From positions 682,001 to 746,000 of the forward strand of contig NZ_JARXVF010000002.1 in the NCBI RefSeq assembly GCF_029892515.1: a stretch of DNA of 64,000 nt. The letters are read 5' to 3'. Within the stretch, counting starts at the first letter, position 1; each line of letters opens with the position of its first letter. Source of the stretch: Pseudaminobacter soli (ex Li et al. 2025) (GTDB taxonomy: Bacteria > Pseudomonadota > Alphaproteobacteria > Rhizobiales > Rhizobiaceae). Shown here one piece after another: positions 34,790 through 43,177 of the stretch. The translations under genes and the position numbers were made by a program. A model generated the notes under the pieces. The model was not told the DNA's origin. It searched no databases and saw only the letters and a program-made list of their open reading frames with translations.

Positions 34790-36517
34790 CTAGAAACTGA
34801 TCGAGCCCTGCAGCCAGAACTGCTGGCTGCGGGCGGTTCCGTCCGCATTATTGCCTGTGATGATCGATCGGCCGAGATTGCCGCCCAGCGCATGCGCCCA
34901 GGAGACTGAGAAGCTCACATTCTCACGGGTCCAGCTGGCAGAGAGGCCTGCGCTGGCTAGCGCGAAGTCGTTGCAGTCACAGGCGTTGAGCGGCAAGACG
35001 CCGTTCGGGTCCTTGTTCACCCAAATACGGCCGGCATCGAGGAATGTAGCGAGTTGCAGTTGCCCCCAGTCGGGTCGCACCGGCGCGTCGTATCGAAGCT
35101 CGACCGTTCCTATGAATCCAGAGTCGCCGCGCCCCTCGCCCACCGGCCAGCCACGCACGCCATAGGGGCCGCCAAGCGCGAATTCCTCGGAGGAATCGAG
35201 GTTCTTGCTCGCCCATTGACCATAGATGCGTCCAAACAGCGAGAAATCGCCCGGCAATTTCTGTAGTCGCGCCACTTGCAGGTTCAGCCGGTTGAACGAG
35301 CCTTGCGTATTCAATCCGGCCCGGTCGGCCTCGGCCGCGCTGTCCACCCGCGACAGATCCAGATCGCCATAAGTCCAGCCCAGCGACCAGCTTGTCAGCC
35401 CGCCGCCAAGAAGAAGATCGCGCGCATCGCCATTGATTGCGAATGTGCCGGAGAGCGAGCGCTTGTCCTGGAGTCGCCCGACGATGCTCTCGTCAACTAA
35501 CGCCTTCCAGTTCAACTCGCTGGAGAGCCATAGGTTGAGATTGCGCGAGCGGATCAGGCTGTAATCAAGCCCCGTGCCGGCATATCGGGCGTTGCCTTTG
35601 AGCCCCAGGAGCGCGCCGAAAGCGTCGATGTTGCGGTAATCGAGATAGGCATAATCGGCATTGAATGTGAAGTCGCTGGCACCCAGTGGCATGCTGAACG
35701 CGGCCTGCCCGAATTTCTGCCCTTCGGAAAAGGTGCCGGTCAGCTGCGTCAGGTCGCCGTAGCCACTGAGGTCGGTGACGTTGACTGACGCGTTGCCCTG
35801 CGCCTTGCCGGTCGAATGGTCACCGAAGTTGTTACCCCACAGCGTAGCGGAGAGGATCGGCGTCTGCTCCACGCCGACCACCAGCTTGCTGGAATGCGGT
35901 GTGCTGCCCGGCATCAGCCTGGCGCGCGCCGTCACGCCTGGCAGGTCGTTCATCCGCAGCAGCGCCGCCTCGAGATCCTTTTCCTCGACATTGTCGGTGC
36001 GAATACGGGCCTGGGCGATCCGCTCCAGAAGCGCTTCACGAATGCGAACGCCGCTTTGGCGCTTGAACTCGATATCCTCCAACGCGCCTTCGACGATCTG
36101 GACGGTGACGACGCCCTCGGTGATGTCCTGCGGCGGCAGTATGGCGTAGCCTAGCAAGCGGCCGGACTTCTGGATGGCGATCGTTACCTCGTCGGCGATC
36201 GCCTTGATGCCAGCGATGCCGAGACGCCTTCCCCTCGCCTCGGTGGCGATGCGGGCGCCCTCCGTCTCGGGCAATATTTCGACCTTGCCGGCGAAGCGCA
36301 GGTCTTTCAGGATAATCGTCTCGCCCTTTTCCGGACCGACGATCCGAGGTTCGGCTGGCTGCGCCGCTTCGGCTTCAGGCAGGCGCTCGAACCGCTGCAA
36401 TTCCTCGCGCCTTTGCTGCTCCCGCAACAGAGAGCCGGCATCCTGAGCCAGGGCCGGGACAGCCCCGCCGCCAAGAAGCAACCCGACAAAAATCACCCGC
36501 TGCAAAGCCAATGCCAA
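34790..36517 (-). CDS. TpsB outer-membrane transporter (ShlB/FhaC/HecB family)
   Basis: 575 residues with a Sec signal peptide (VGLLLGGGAVPALAQ). Residues about 65-140 and 140-215 form the POTRA region (ILKDLRFAGKVEI; YAILPPQDITEGVVTVQIVE then GALEDI, a hallmark of TpsB POTRA_2), and the remaining part is a 16-strand-type beta barrel ending in the C-terminal aromatic QGSISF. FALGGPYGVRGWPVGEGRGD is the VRGY-like motif of the plug loop. It lies 21 bases upstream of the adhesin gene and is its dedicated export pore. Confidence 0.93.
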   Translation of the reverse strand: MALALQRVIFVGLLLGGGAVPALAQDAGSLLREQQRREELQRFERLPEAEAAQPAEPRIVGPEKGETIILKDLRFAGKVEILPETEGARIATEARGRRLGIAGIKAIADEVTIAIQKSGRLLGYAILPPQDITEGVVTVQIVEGALEDIEFKRQSGVRIREALLERIAQARIRTDNVEEKDLEAALLRMNDLPGVTARARLMPGSTPHSSKLVVGVEQTPILSATLWGNNFGDHSTGKAQGNASVNVTDLSGYGDLTQLTGTFSEGQKFGQAAFSMPLGASDFTFNADYAYLDYRNIDAFGALLGLKGNARYAGTGLDYSLIRSRNLNLWLSSELNWKALVDESIVGRLQDKRSLSGTFAINGDARDLLLGGGLTSWSLGWTYGDLDLSRVDSAAEADRAGLNTQGSFNRLNLQVARLQKLPGDFSLFGRIYGQWASKNLDSSEEFALGGPYGVRGWPVGEGRGDSGFIGTVELRYDAPVRPDWGQLQLATFLDAGRIWVNKDPNGVLPLNACDCNDFALASAGLSASWTRENVSFSVSWAHALGGNLGRSIITGNNADGTARSQQFWLQGSISF

Positions 36518-36679
36518 TCACCGCAAAGATGCCTTTCTCCTGTCCAGTGCGAGCAAGGGACGAGGAAATCAACATCCGTGAATGGTCGGCGCCGAGAAGA
36601 AGCCCGGCGAGCAAATATTGCTCGAAAACGTATCCTTATGCGCAAGCGAGCATGTCGCTGGACCGGGCCAAGTCGACTT

Positions 36680-37744
36680 TCAGATCGACGCGAGGGCACT
36701 TCTTGGTTGTCTGATCCACTCGTGCCACGAGAAATGGGACCCATCCTGGACCAGAGGCTTCTTTGCCAGCGCAAATGCACGAACCTGCCGCGGACTCATC
36801 CCATGGACCCGCTCAAAGGCGCGGCTAAAGTTGGGTCTGTGGGCGAAGCCAAACCTCTCTGCGATGTCGCCAATCGTTCGGTTACGCTCTGCCGGATCGG
36901 CCAGCACTTGCCGCGCCAGATGAAGGCGCTGTGTTTGGATATGGGCTGAGATCCCACCCCTTTCCTCAAACAGATAGGATAGCTTGCGCCGGGAAATGCC
37001 GAAACGAGCAGCAAGTGTCGCCGGCGAAAGGTCGCGATCCAGAATGTTCAAATGCACATGACGGCAAATGGCGTCGACCAGACATGTCTCGACACCGGAC
37101 ATAGCTTCCTCCGCGACCGTGCCATTGATGGCTGCAGCCGTCAGATCGAGCGTGGGTCGTATCAGAGCCGCCGCATTGGCCGTGCTCATGCCGGGTGCGA
37201 GGCGGAACAGGGACCACAGGTGATCGTGCAGCAGTTCCGTCAGAATATTGCCGTCACCACGCAAGACACGCGAACCCGTTGCGTCAGGATCCTTTATCAA
37301 CGGCGCAAGCATCGAACGCGGAACGATAAGAGATAGGGCTTCGACATCCGAAATCGCTGTCCGCATCACGGCACTCAGATCGTGAAACAGCAGATCCTGG
37401 GAGCCCAACTTGTAGTCCAGATCGCGCTTGCGACAGAAAACGTTGCCTCGCGCGAAGAACCGCAGGACATAGTGATCAACGCCATCCTGAGCGATTCGAA
37501 ACCGGGAGCGGTCAAAGGTCTGTGCCATCGAACGCGAGACACACAGAACCATGTTGCCGAGTAAAAAGGCTTCGACGTGGGCCTCGAAGCCATCGGCGAG
37601 ATCGCGCGACAGTCGAATGTCTCCCAGGGAGCCCATCTGTTCGTGCCACAGAGCGAAAGCCTGTCGAGCCGGCATACCGGTGGTATCGAGCAGGGAGTGC
37701 GGAATCATACCCGGCTCCTGCGTTTGCTTCGGCACGTGCGCCAT
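36680..37744 (-). CDS. AraC-family transcriptional regulator
   Basis: 354 residues; the GGTGGGGG just before ATG 37744 supports this start. Residues about 20-215 form an AraC_binding_2-like effector domain (FALWHEQMGSLGDIRLSRDL; HYVLRFFARGNVFCRKRD), and residues about 240-335 the HTH (LAARFGISRRKLSYLFEERG; IGDIAERFGFAHRPNFSRAF, GMSPRQVRAF). It lies upstream of, and in the same direction as, the TpsB-TpsA pair with a 160-base gap, so control of that pair is possible but unproven. Confidence 0.9.
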   Translation of the reverse strand: MAHVPKQTQEPGMIPHSLLDTTGMPARQAFALWHEQMGSLGDIRLSRDLADGFEAHVEAFLLGNMVLCVSRSMAQTFDRSRFRIAQDGVDHYVLRFFARGNVFCRKRDLDYKLGSQDLLFHDLSAVMRTAISDVEALSLIVPRSMLAPLIKDPDATGSRVLRGDGNILTELLHDHLWSLFRLAPGMSTANAAALIRPTLDLTAAAINGTVAEEAMSGVETCLVDAICRHVHLNILDRDLSPATLAARFGISRRKLSYLFEERGGISAHIQTQRLHLARQVLADPAERNRTIGDIAERFGFAHRPNFSRAFERVHGMSPRQVRAFALAKKPLVQDGSHFSWHEWIRQPRSALASI

Positions 37745-37948
37745 ATATCCCCCACCTTGAGAAGAGGACTTTTATTGTCCTGTTCCTCGAACGAACTCTA
37801 TCGTCATTGTTATCAAACAAGCGTGCAATGTCACGTTGTCCGTCGCGTGCCGAAGTTAGGCAGCCGCCGTAGAATTCAGGCGAGTGAGCCAGTCACCGCC
37901 CTCCATCGTGCCAAGGCGTCGAGGCAGTGAAGGTCGTCCCTTGAAGAG

Positions 37949-38128
37949 ATGGCTTCGCTACACATCTTAGATGACATGCGCAAGCATACGAAACAGAAGC
38001 CCGATGCCGAACCGGGGCCACGGAGGACAGCCGCCAAAGGGTCGGCGCCGGTCGGCAACAGGCATCTTGCCGAGCAGCGGCGCAAGTTCCTCCGTACCCA
38101 CTATACGAACAAATTCCCGAGCCGGTGA
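37949..38128 (+). CDS. Possible small basic protein, unknown
   Basis: A 59-residue frame beginning MASLHILDDMRKHTKQKPD with many Arg/Lys and ending THYTNKFPSR. GAAGAG lies just before the ATG but is close. It is 28 bases upstream of the pterin dehydratase gene, in the same direction. I recognise no family; it could be a leader, a small protein or chance. The rest of the gap 37745-37948 shows nothing. Confidence 0.25.
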   Translation: MASLHILDDMRKHTKQKPDAEPGPRRTAAKGSAPVGNRHLAEQRRKFLRTHYTNKFPSR

Positions 38129-38156
38129 GATTGCCGGGAGGCGAAGGGAGGACGGG

Positions 38157-38495
38157 ATGGCTGAAAGTCTAGCTCAAAAGGTTTGCACCCCGTGCCGGGG
38201 CGGCACTATACCGCTGACGCAGGAGGAGGCGGCGGTCTACCTATCCCAGACGCCGGGATGGGAGTTGCAGGACGACGGGCGCTGGCTGCGCCGCAAGTTC
38301 AAGTTCGCCGATTTCCGGGAAGCGCTGGGCTTCATCGACAAGGTTGGCCGACTTGCTGAGGAACAAGGCCACCATCCCGACCTCTGTTTCGGCTGGGGTT
38401 ACGCCACCGTCTCGCTACAGACCCACAAGATCAAGGGGCTGCACGAGAACGATTTCATCATGGCAGGCAAGATTAGCGCGCTGGCTGGCCTGTGA
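38157..38495 (+). CDS. phhB: Pterin-4a-carbinolamine dehydratase
   Basis: 112 residues from ATG 38157, preceded by GGGAGGACGG; the frame is open further upstream without a good start. GWELQDDGRWLRRKFKFADF, EEQGHHPDLCFGWGYATVSL and QTHKIKGLHENDF match the PCD/DCoH family, with the active-site His-His...His arrangement. It dehydrates 4a-hydroxy-tetrahydrobiopterin, recycling the cofactor of phenylalanine hydroxylase. No hydroxylase gene is adjacent. The MBL gene begins 29 bases later. Confidence 0.9.
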   Translation: MAESLAQKVCTPCRGGTIPLTQEEAAVYLSQTPGWELQDDGRWLRRKFKFADFREALGFIDKVGRLAEEQGHHPDLCFGWGYATVSLQTHKIKGLHENDFIMAGKISALAGL

Positions 38496-38523
38496 CCAGC
38501 CGCAGCGGTCCTGGATCTGGGGC

Positions 38524-39558
38524 ATGGCCGACCTCATTCAGCCGAAACTCGTAAACGAGCCGTTCTCCGATCCTGTCCTGTTTCTCGATTTCCGCTACCG
38601 ACGCCGCGCGCTTTTGTTCGACCTGGGATACCTGACGCCGCTTTCCGGCCGCGAGATCGTGCGGGTGAGCCATGTTTTCGTCTCGCACATGCACATGGAT
38701 CATTTCGTGGGCTTTGATCGATTGCTTCGGTCGCAGCTTTACCAGCCAACCAGTCTCTATTTGACCGGCCCACCGGGGCTCGGAGATGCGGTCGAAGCCA
38801 AGCTCAGGGCATATACCTGGAACCTGCTCGGCACACATTCGGCTGATCTGGTGATTTCCGTCGCCGACTGGGCCCCGGCCGGGTTTGTGCGATGCAGTCT
38901 TTTCATGGCTCGGGCGGGCTTTGCGCGCGAGGAGAGCGAACCGCCGCGGCTGCCATCTGGCGTGCTTCTCGAGGATGACGAGTTTCGTGTCGAAGGGGCG
39001 ATGTTGGATCACGGAATCCCCAGCCTTGCGTTCGCGTTGCAGGAGAAAATCAGGGTCGATGCGCGCAAATCGCGGCTCGACCAGCTCGGCCTGCGCATTG
39101 GGCCCTGGCTGACCGAGGCCAAGCGATCTGTGCGGCGCGGCGATGCGCCTGACACCAAAATTGCGGCCGGCCGTCGAGAGATATCGCTGGCTGAGCTGCT
39201 GGCCACCCAGGCACTGACGACCGGTCCCGGGCAGCGGATCGCTTATGCGACCGACCTGATTTACAGCCCGGAGAACGTGGCCCGCGTCGTCGCGCTGGCG
39301 CGGGGTGCCAGGCAGTTCTTCATCGAGGCCGGCTACCTCGACGAGGATCGAGCGCTGGCCGCTTCGAGGCGCCATTTGACCGCCGCACAGGCCGGACGTA
39401 TCGCCCGTGCGGCAGGCGTGGTCCGTGCCGTGCCGATGCATTTTTCCTCCCGTTATCTGAAGCGAGAGGATGAGCTCAGGCGCGAATTCGAAGCAAACTT
39501 TGATGGCGGCTCGAAGGCCGGGCATCCCGCAAGGACGCGCAACGGCCCCAGCTCTTGA
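38524..39558 (+). CDS. MBL-fold metallohydrolase (ribonuclease Z-like)
   Basis: 344 residues from ATG 38524. The metal motif HxHxDH is at residues 55-60 (SHMHMDHFVGFDRLLRS); later MLDHGIPSLAF, AYATDLIYSPEN and the final MHFSSRY give the remaining ligands. Overall it resembles RNase Z/ElaC-related hydrolases but with a long central insertion, so the substrate is unknown. The last about 15 residues (GGSKAGHPARTRNGPSS) are encoded in DNA that reads as a group II intron remnant on the other strand, so the natural C-terminus has probably been replaced. Confidence 0.85.
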   Translation: MADLIQPKLVNEPFSDPVLFLDFRYRRRALLFDLGYLTPLSGREIVRVSHVFVSHMHMDHFVGFDRLLRSQLYQPTSLYLTGPPGLGDAVEAKLRAYTWNLLGTHSADLVISVADWAPAGFVRCSLFMARAGFAREESEPPRLPSGVLLEDDEFRVEGAMLDHGIPSLAFALQEKIRVDARKSRLDQLGLRIGPWLTEAKRSVRRGDAPDTKIAAGRREISLAELLATQALTTGPGQRIAYATDLIYSPENVARVVALARGARQFFIEAGYLDEDRALAASRRHLTAAQAGRIARAAGVVRAVPMHFSSRYLKREDELRREFEANFDGGSKAGHPARTRNGPSS

Positions 39559-39713
39559 GTCCGAAGGTCGAGATGCATCAATGCCCGAGAAAGGGCCGAT
39601 TTGTGATACCAGCCATAGTAGTTGATCCACCCGCAAATAATCGGCCTGAACATCTTGGCCAGATCGTTAATGCGCTTGTACAATCGCGTCGTTGCTGGCG
39701 GAGGGATGAGCAA
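39534..39713 (-). mobile_element. Group II intron maturase C-terminal remnant
   Basis: The minus-strand frame reads LAKMFRPIICGWINYYGWYH then KSALSRALMHLDL, the conserved GWxNYYxxf ending of group II intron reverse transcriptase/maturases. The RT domain is missing. The remnant overlaps the 3' end of the MBL hydrolase gene and occupies most of the gap before the sugar ABC operon. Confidence 0.72.
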
Positions 39714-39752
39714 GGATGGCGCGACCGGTCCGGTCGCGCCTAGGGCCTGCGA

Positions 39753-40796
39753 TCACTGCCGGCCGAGCGCCCTCTCGGTCTTTCCGTCGAAGAGATAGAG
39801 GCTGCCGGGCGCGGCGCGGCAGGCAAGGCTGGAGCCGGTGGCCGGGATAAGCTTGGCCGGCGCGGTTGCGATGACCTGCGCCCCGGCGATGTCGAGATGC
39901 ACCAGCGTCTCCGGTCCGAGCGGCTCGACGGCCGTCACCGTGCCTTCGAGATGCAGCCCGCCATCCACCTTGTCGGAGCCGGTCTGCGCGATGAGGTCGT
40001 GCGGACGAGCGCCGATCAGGATGTCGCCATCGGCAGCGGGCGCGACACCATCGCCGTTCCTGCGGCCCTTGAGCAGGTTCATCGACGGGCTGCCGATAAA
40101 GCGCGCCGTGAAGACATCCACCGGGCTTTCATAAAGCTCGGTCGGCGTGCCGACCTGCAAGATATTGCCGTCGCGCATCACCACGATGCGATCGGCCATG
40201 GTCATGGCCTCGACCTGATCGTGGGTGACGTAAACTGTCGTGGTCTTCAGCCGCTGGTGCAGGCGCTTGATTTCGATACGCATCTGCGCGCGCAGTTGCG
40301 CGTCGAGGTTGGAAAGCGGCTCGTCGAACAGGAAGGCTGAGGGGTTGCGCACCATGGCGCGACCGATCGCGACGCGCTGGCGCTGGCCGCCGGAGAGCGC
40401 TGCCGGCCGACGCTCCAGATAGGCTTCCAGGCCGAGGATGCGCGCCACCTCGTCGATGCGCGCATTCTTCTCCGCCTTGGAGAGCTTCGACGTGAAAAGA
40501 CCGAAGCCGATGTTCTGGCGCACCGTCATATGTGGGTAGATCGCATAATTCTGGAACACCATGGCGATGTTGCGCTGCTTGGGCTCGCGCTCGTTCACCA
40601 CGTCGCCGCCGATCTTCAGCGCGCCGCCGGAAATATCCTCCAGACCCGCGATCATGCGCAGTGTGGTGGATTTTCCGCAGCCGGACGGCCCGACGAAGAC
40701 GACGAATTCGCCATCGGCGATCGAGAGGTTGATGCCGCGCACCGCCTCGACCTTGCCGTAGCGTTTGACCAGCTTTTCAAGTTCGATGGTTGCCAT
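39753..40796 (-). CDS. Carbohydrate ABC transporter ATP-binding protein (UgpC/MsmX class)
   Basis: 347 residues. Walker A GPSGCGKST, Q-loop VFQNYAIYPHMT, signature LSGGQRQRVAIG, Walker B FLFDEPLSNLDA, VTHDQVEAMTMAD, and a C-terminal TOBE/OB regulatory domain (IGARPHDLI). Last gene of a five-gene minus-strand operon; its start overlaps the stop of the lyase gene (TGATG). Energises sugar import through the two permeases at 42317 and 43174. Confidence 0.95.
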   Translation of the reverse strand: MATIELEKLVKRYGKVEAVRGINLSIADGEFVVFVGPSGCGKSTTLRMIAGLEDISGGALKIGGDVVNEREPKQRNIAMVFQNYAIYPHMTVRQNIGFGLFTSKLSKAEKNARIDEVARILGLEAYLERRPAALSGGQRQRVAIGRAMVRNPSAFLFDEPLSNLDAQLRAQMRIEIKRLHQRLKTTTVYVTHDQVEAMTMADRIVVMRDGNILQVGTPTELYESPVDVFTARFIGSPSMNLLKGRRNGDGVAPAADGDILIGARPHDLIAQTGSDKVDGGLHLEGTVTAVEPLGPETLVHLDIAGAQVIATAPAKLIPATGSSLACRAAPGSLYLFDGKTERALGRQ

Positions 40797-42310
40797 CAGG
40801 ACACCTCTGCCAGGGCCTTGAATTTCTCGGTGAGTTCACGCGCGGCCGCCGCCTCGCGCGCGGCGTTGCCTTCCGCAGCCTTGTCGAAGGAAGCCGCCTT
40901 GTCACGATAGGCGGCAAGCGCCTCGGCCATCGGCGCGGGGGCGGGCCCGCCGAAGCGGTCGCGCACGGCGACGAAATGGGCTGGCGAAACGATCTCCTCG
41001 AAGGTGTCGCGGCCGAAGGAAGGCTCGCAGCCTGTCGACTGCCGGAACGCGGCGAGGAAAGGCTCGTAGCCGTCTCTTTCCAGCCCGCCGCCCGCGGCGA
41101 CCACGGCCTTGGCGACGGTCGCCGCGATCTCGTGCGCCTGGCGGAAGGAAAGCCCCTCGAGCCGCACCAGCGAATCCGCAAGCTCGGTGATGGTGATGCA
41201 GGAACGACGGATATTCTCCGCCACCCGGGCCGGGTCGATGCGGATCGCGGCGACGAAAGCCGCCAGAAGGTCGAGCACGCGGCCTGCCGCGACGAAGGCC
41301 TCGTAGCCCATCGCCTGGGTCTCGCCCTCGCTGTCGTTCATATCGGTGAAGGGCGTGTTGTGCATCACGCCAAGCACGGTGCGGGCGCGGCCCATGGTCT
41401 GGCTGGCCAGCAGGCGCATATGCTCGATGGGCACCGGATTGCGCTTCTGGGGCATGATCGAGGAGATCTGCACGAAGGCGTTTGGCACGTAGATCTGGCC
41501 GACTTCGAAGGCGGTCCAGAACTGGAAGTCCTGGATGAGACGGCCCAGGTGCACGAACATCAGCTCGATGGCCGAATAGGCCGAGGTGACGTAGTCGACC
41601 GCCGCGATGCAGCTATAGGAATTGCGCAGCGGCGCGGCGAAACCGAGCAGATGCGCCACGCGCTGGCGGTCGATCGGGAAGCCCGACGTGGTGATGGCGG
41701 CCGCGCCCATGGGCGACAGGTTCACGATCTCGCGCGCCTCGGCGAAGCGCTCGATGTCGCGGATCAGCACCTCGATGGCAGCGGAAAGATAGTGGCCGAA
41801 CGTGGTGGGCTGCGCCGGCTGGCCGTGCGTATAGGCCACCACCAGCGTGTCCTTCTCGCGCTCGGCAGCGTCGATCAAGGTGGCGAGCAGATGCCGCGCC
41901 TTGACCATCAGCACGTCGATACGATGCTTCAGGCCGAGCTTGAACAGCGTGTGGTCGATGTCATTGCGCGAGCGCGCCGTATGCAGGCGGCCGGCGACAT
42001 CCGGCCCGAGACGGGCCTTCAGCTCCTTCTCGATGAGGAAGAAATAATCCTCGACCTCGCCGGTGTAAACCAGCGTCGAGGGATCGACCTCGCGATCGAT
42101 GGCTTCGAGCGCGGAGGCGATTGCCCCAGCCTGCTTAGGGTCGAGAATGCAGGTTTCGACCAGCATCACCAGATGCGCGCGGTCGATGCTGCGGAAGCCC
42201 TCGACATGATGGCTTTTGGCGCCATCGAACAGCGGCCGCAGCACTGTTTCCTTGTAAACGGGATCGGGAAATACGCTATTGTCGGCGAGCCTTGGGTTTG
42301 GTTCTGACAT
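40796..42310 (-). CDS. Argininosuccinate-lyase-superfamily enzyme, probably not ArgH
   Basis: 504 residues (ArgH about 460). The superfamily signature SSIMPQKRNP (283-292, catalytic Ser) and the THGQPAQPTTFGH region with His162 are kept. ArgH hallmarks are altered: HTGRSRNDQV is HTARSRNDIDH (110-120) and DAVSDRDF is CIAAVDY at about 234-240. These segments contact the arginine and fumarate moieties in ArgH, so a different substrate is likely; the superfamily also contains C-N lyases for aspartate adducts. The gene sits inside a sugar ABC operon between permease and ATPase, overlapping the latter, which suggests it splits an imported compound. No arg genes are near. Confidence 0.8.
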   Translation of the reverse strand: MSEPNPRLADNSVFPDPVYKETVLRPLFDGAKSHHVEGFRSIDRAHLVMLVETCILDPKQAGAIASALEAIDREVDPSTLVYTGEVEDYFFLIEKELKARLGPDVAGRLHTARSRNDIDHTLFKLGLKHRIDVLMVKARHLLATLIDAAEREKDTLVVAYTHGQPAQPTTFGHYLSAAIEVLIRDIERFAEAREIVNLSPMGAAAITTSGFPIDRQRVAHLLGFAAPLRNSYSCIAAVDYVTSAYSAIELMFVHLGRLIQDFQFWTAFEVGQIYVPNAFVQISSIMPQKRNPVPIEHMRLLASQTMGRARTVLGVMHNTPFTDMNDSEGETQAMGYEAFVAAGRVLDLLAAFVAAIRIDPARVAENIRRSCITITELADSLVRLEGLSFRQAHEIAATVAKAVVAAGGGLERDGYEPFLAAFRQSTGCEPSFGRDTFEEIVSPAHFVAVRDRFGGPAPAPMAEALAAYRDKAASFDKAAEGNAAREAAAARELTEKFKALAEVS

Positions 42311-42316
42311 TTCCGG

Positions 42317-43177
42317 TTAGCCTTTGAGGCCCGCCAGCATGACGCCGCGGACGATGTAGCGCTGGAGGACGATGAAGACGATAAGCGTCGGCAGGGTGGC
42401 GATGGCCGCGCCCGTCATGATCATCTCCCACTGGATGGACTGCTCCACGGCGAAGCTCGAGAGACCGACCGGTAGGGTGTAGAGTTCGCGGCTGGTGGTG
42501 ACGATGAGCGGCCAGAAAAAGGCGGTCCAGTTGCCGAGGAAGGTGAAGATGGCAAGAGCCGAGAGCGCCGGGGTAACCAGCGGCAGCGCCACCTTCCACC
42601 AGATCTGGAATTCGTTTAGGCCGTCGACACGCGCGGCTTCGAGGAAGTCGTTGGGCACGCCCTCGAAGAACTGCTTCATCAGAAAGGTGCCGAAGGCCGT
42701 CATCATGCCGGGGAACATGATGCCCCAGTAGCTGTCCAGCCAGCCGAGCTTGCTCGACATGAGATACCACGGGATGACGAGCATCTCGGTGGGGATCATC
42801 AGCGTCGAGAGAATAGCGAGGAAGATGAAGTAGCGACCGCGGAACTCGAACTTTGCGAGCGTGTAGCCAACGAGGCTGTCGAAAAACACGTTGGACGCCG
42901 TGACGGCGACCGCCACGATCATCGAATTGAGGAACCAGCGTACGAAGCGCCCGTCGGCAAGGATGGCGATGTAGTTGTTGAGCGTTGGCGCGGCCGGGAT
43001 GAGGCGCAGATCGTAGACCTGGCCGGCCGTCTTTAGCGACGTGGAGAACATGAAGGCCAGCGGCGTGACCATGACGAGGCCACCGATGAACAGAAGCGTC
43101 CACGCCAGGATGCGGCCGGGCCGGATATTGGCGTGCGAGAGCGCCGGGCCGCCGGATGTCTGCGTCACGGCGCTCAT
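42317..43177 (-). CDS. Carbohydrate ABC transporter permease (MalG-like)
   Basis: 286 residues from ATG 43177, overlapping the stop of the other permease (ATGA). Six membrane segments can be recognised, and the coupling motif EAARVDGLNEFQIWWKVALP is in place; the C-terminus LQRYIVRGVMLAGLKG is typical for MalG-type subunits. An open frame extends upstream to 43462, over the neighbour gene, without support. Forms the channel with the permease at 43174. Confidence 0.95.
   Translation of the reverse strand: MSAVTQTSGGPALSHANIRPGRILAWTLLFIGGLVMVTPLAFMFSTSLKTAGQVYDLRLIPAAPTLNNYIAILADGRFVRWFLNSMIVAVAVTASNVFFDSLVGYTLAKFEFRGRYFIFLAILSTLMIPTEMLVIPWYLMSSKLGWLDSYWGIMFPGMMTAFGTFLMKQFFEGVPNDFLEAARVDGLNEFQIWWKVALPLVTPALSALAIFTFLGNWTAFFWPLIVTTSRELYTLPVGLSSFAVEQSIQWEMIMTGAAIATLPTLIVFIVLQRYIVRGVMLAGLKG

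Noticed and set aside
40790-42307. 505-codon plus-strand open frame opposite the lyase gene
   Set aside because: It is a mirror frame of a GC-rich gene; the minus strand carries the intact SSIMPQKRNP lyase and operon overlaps.
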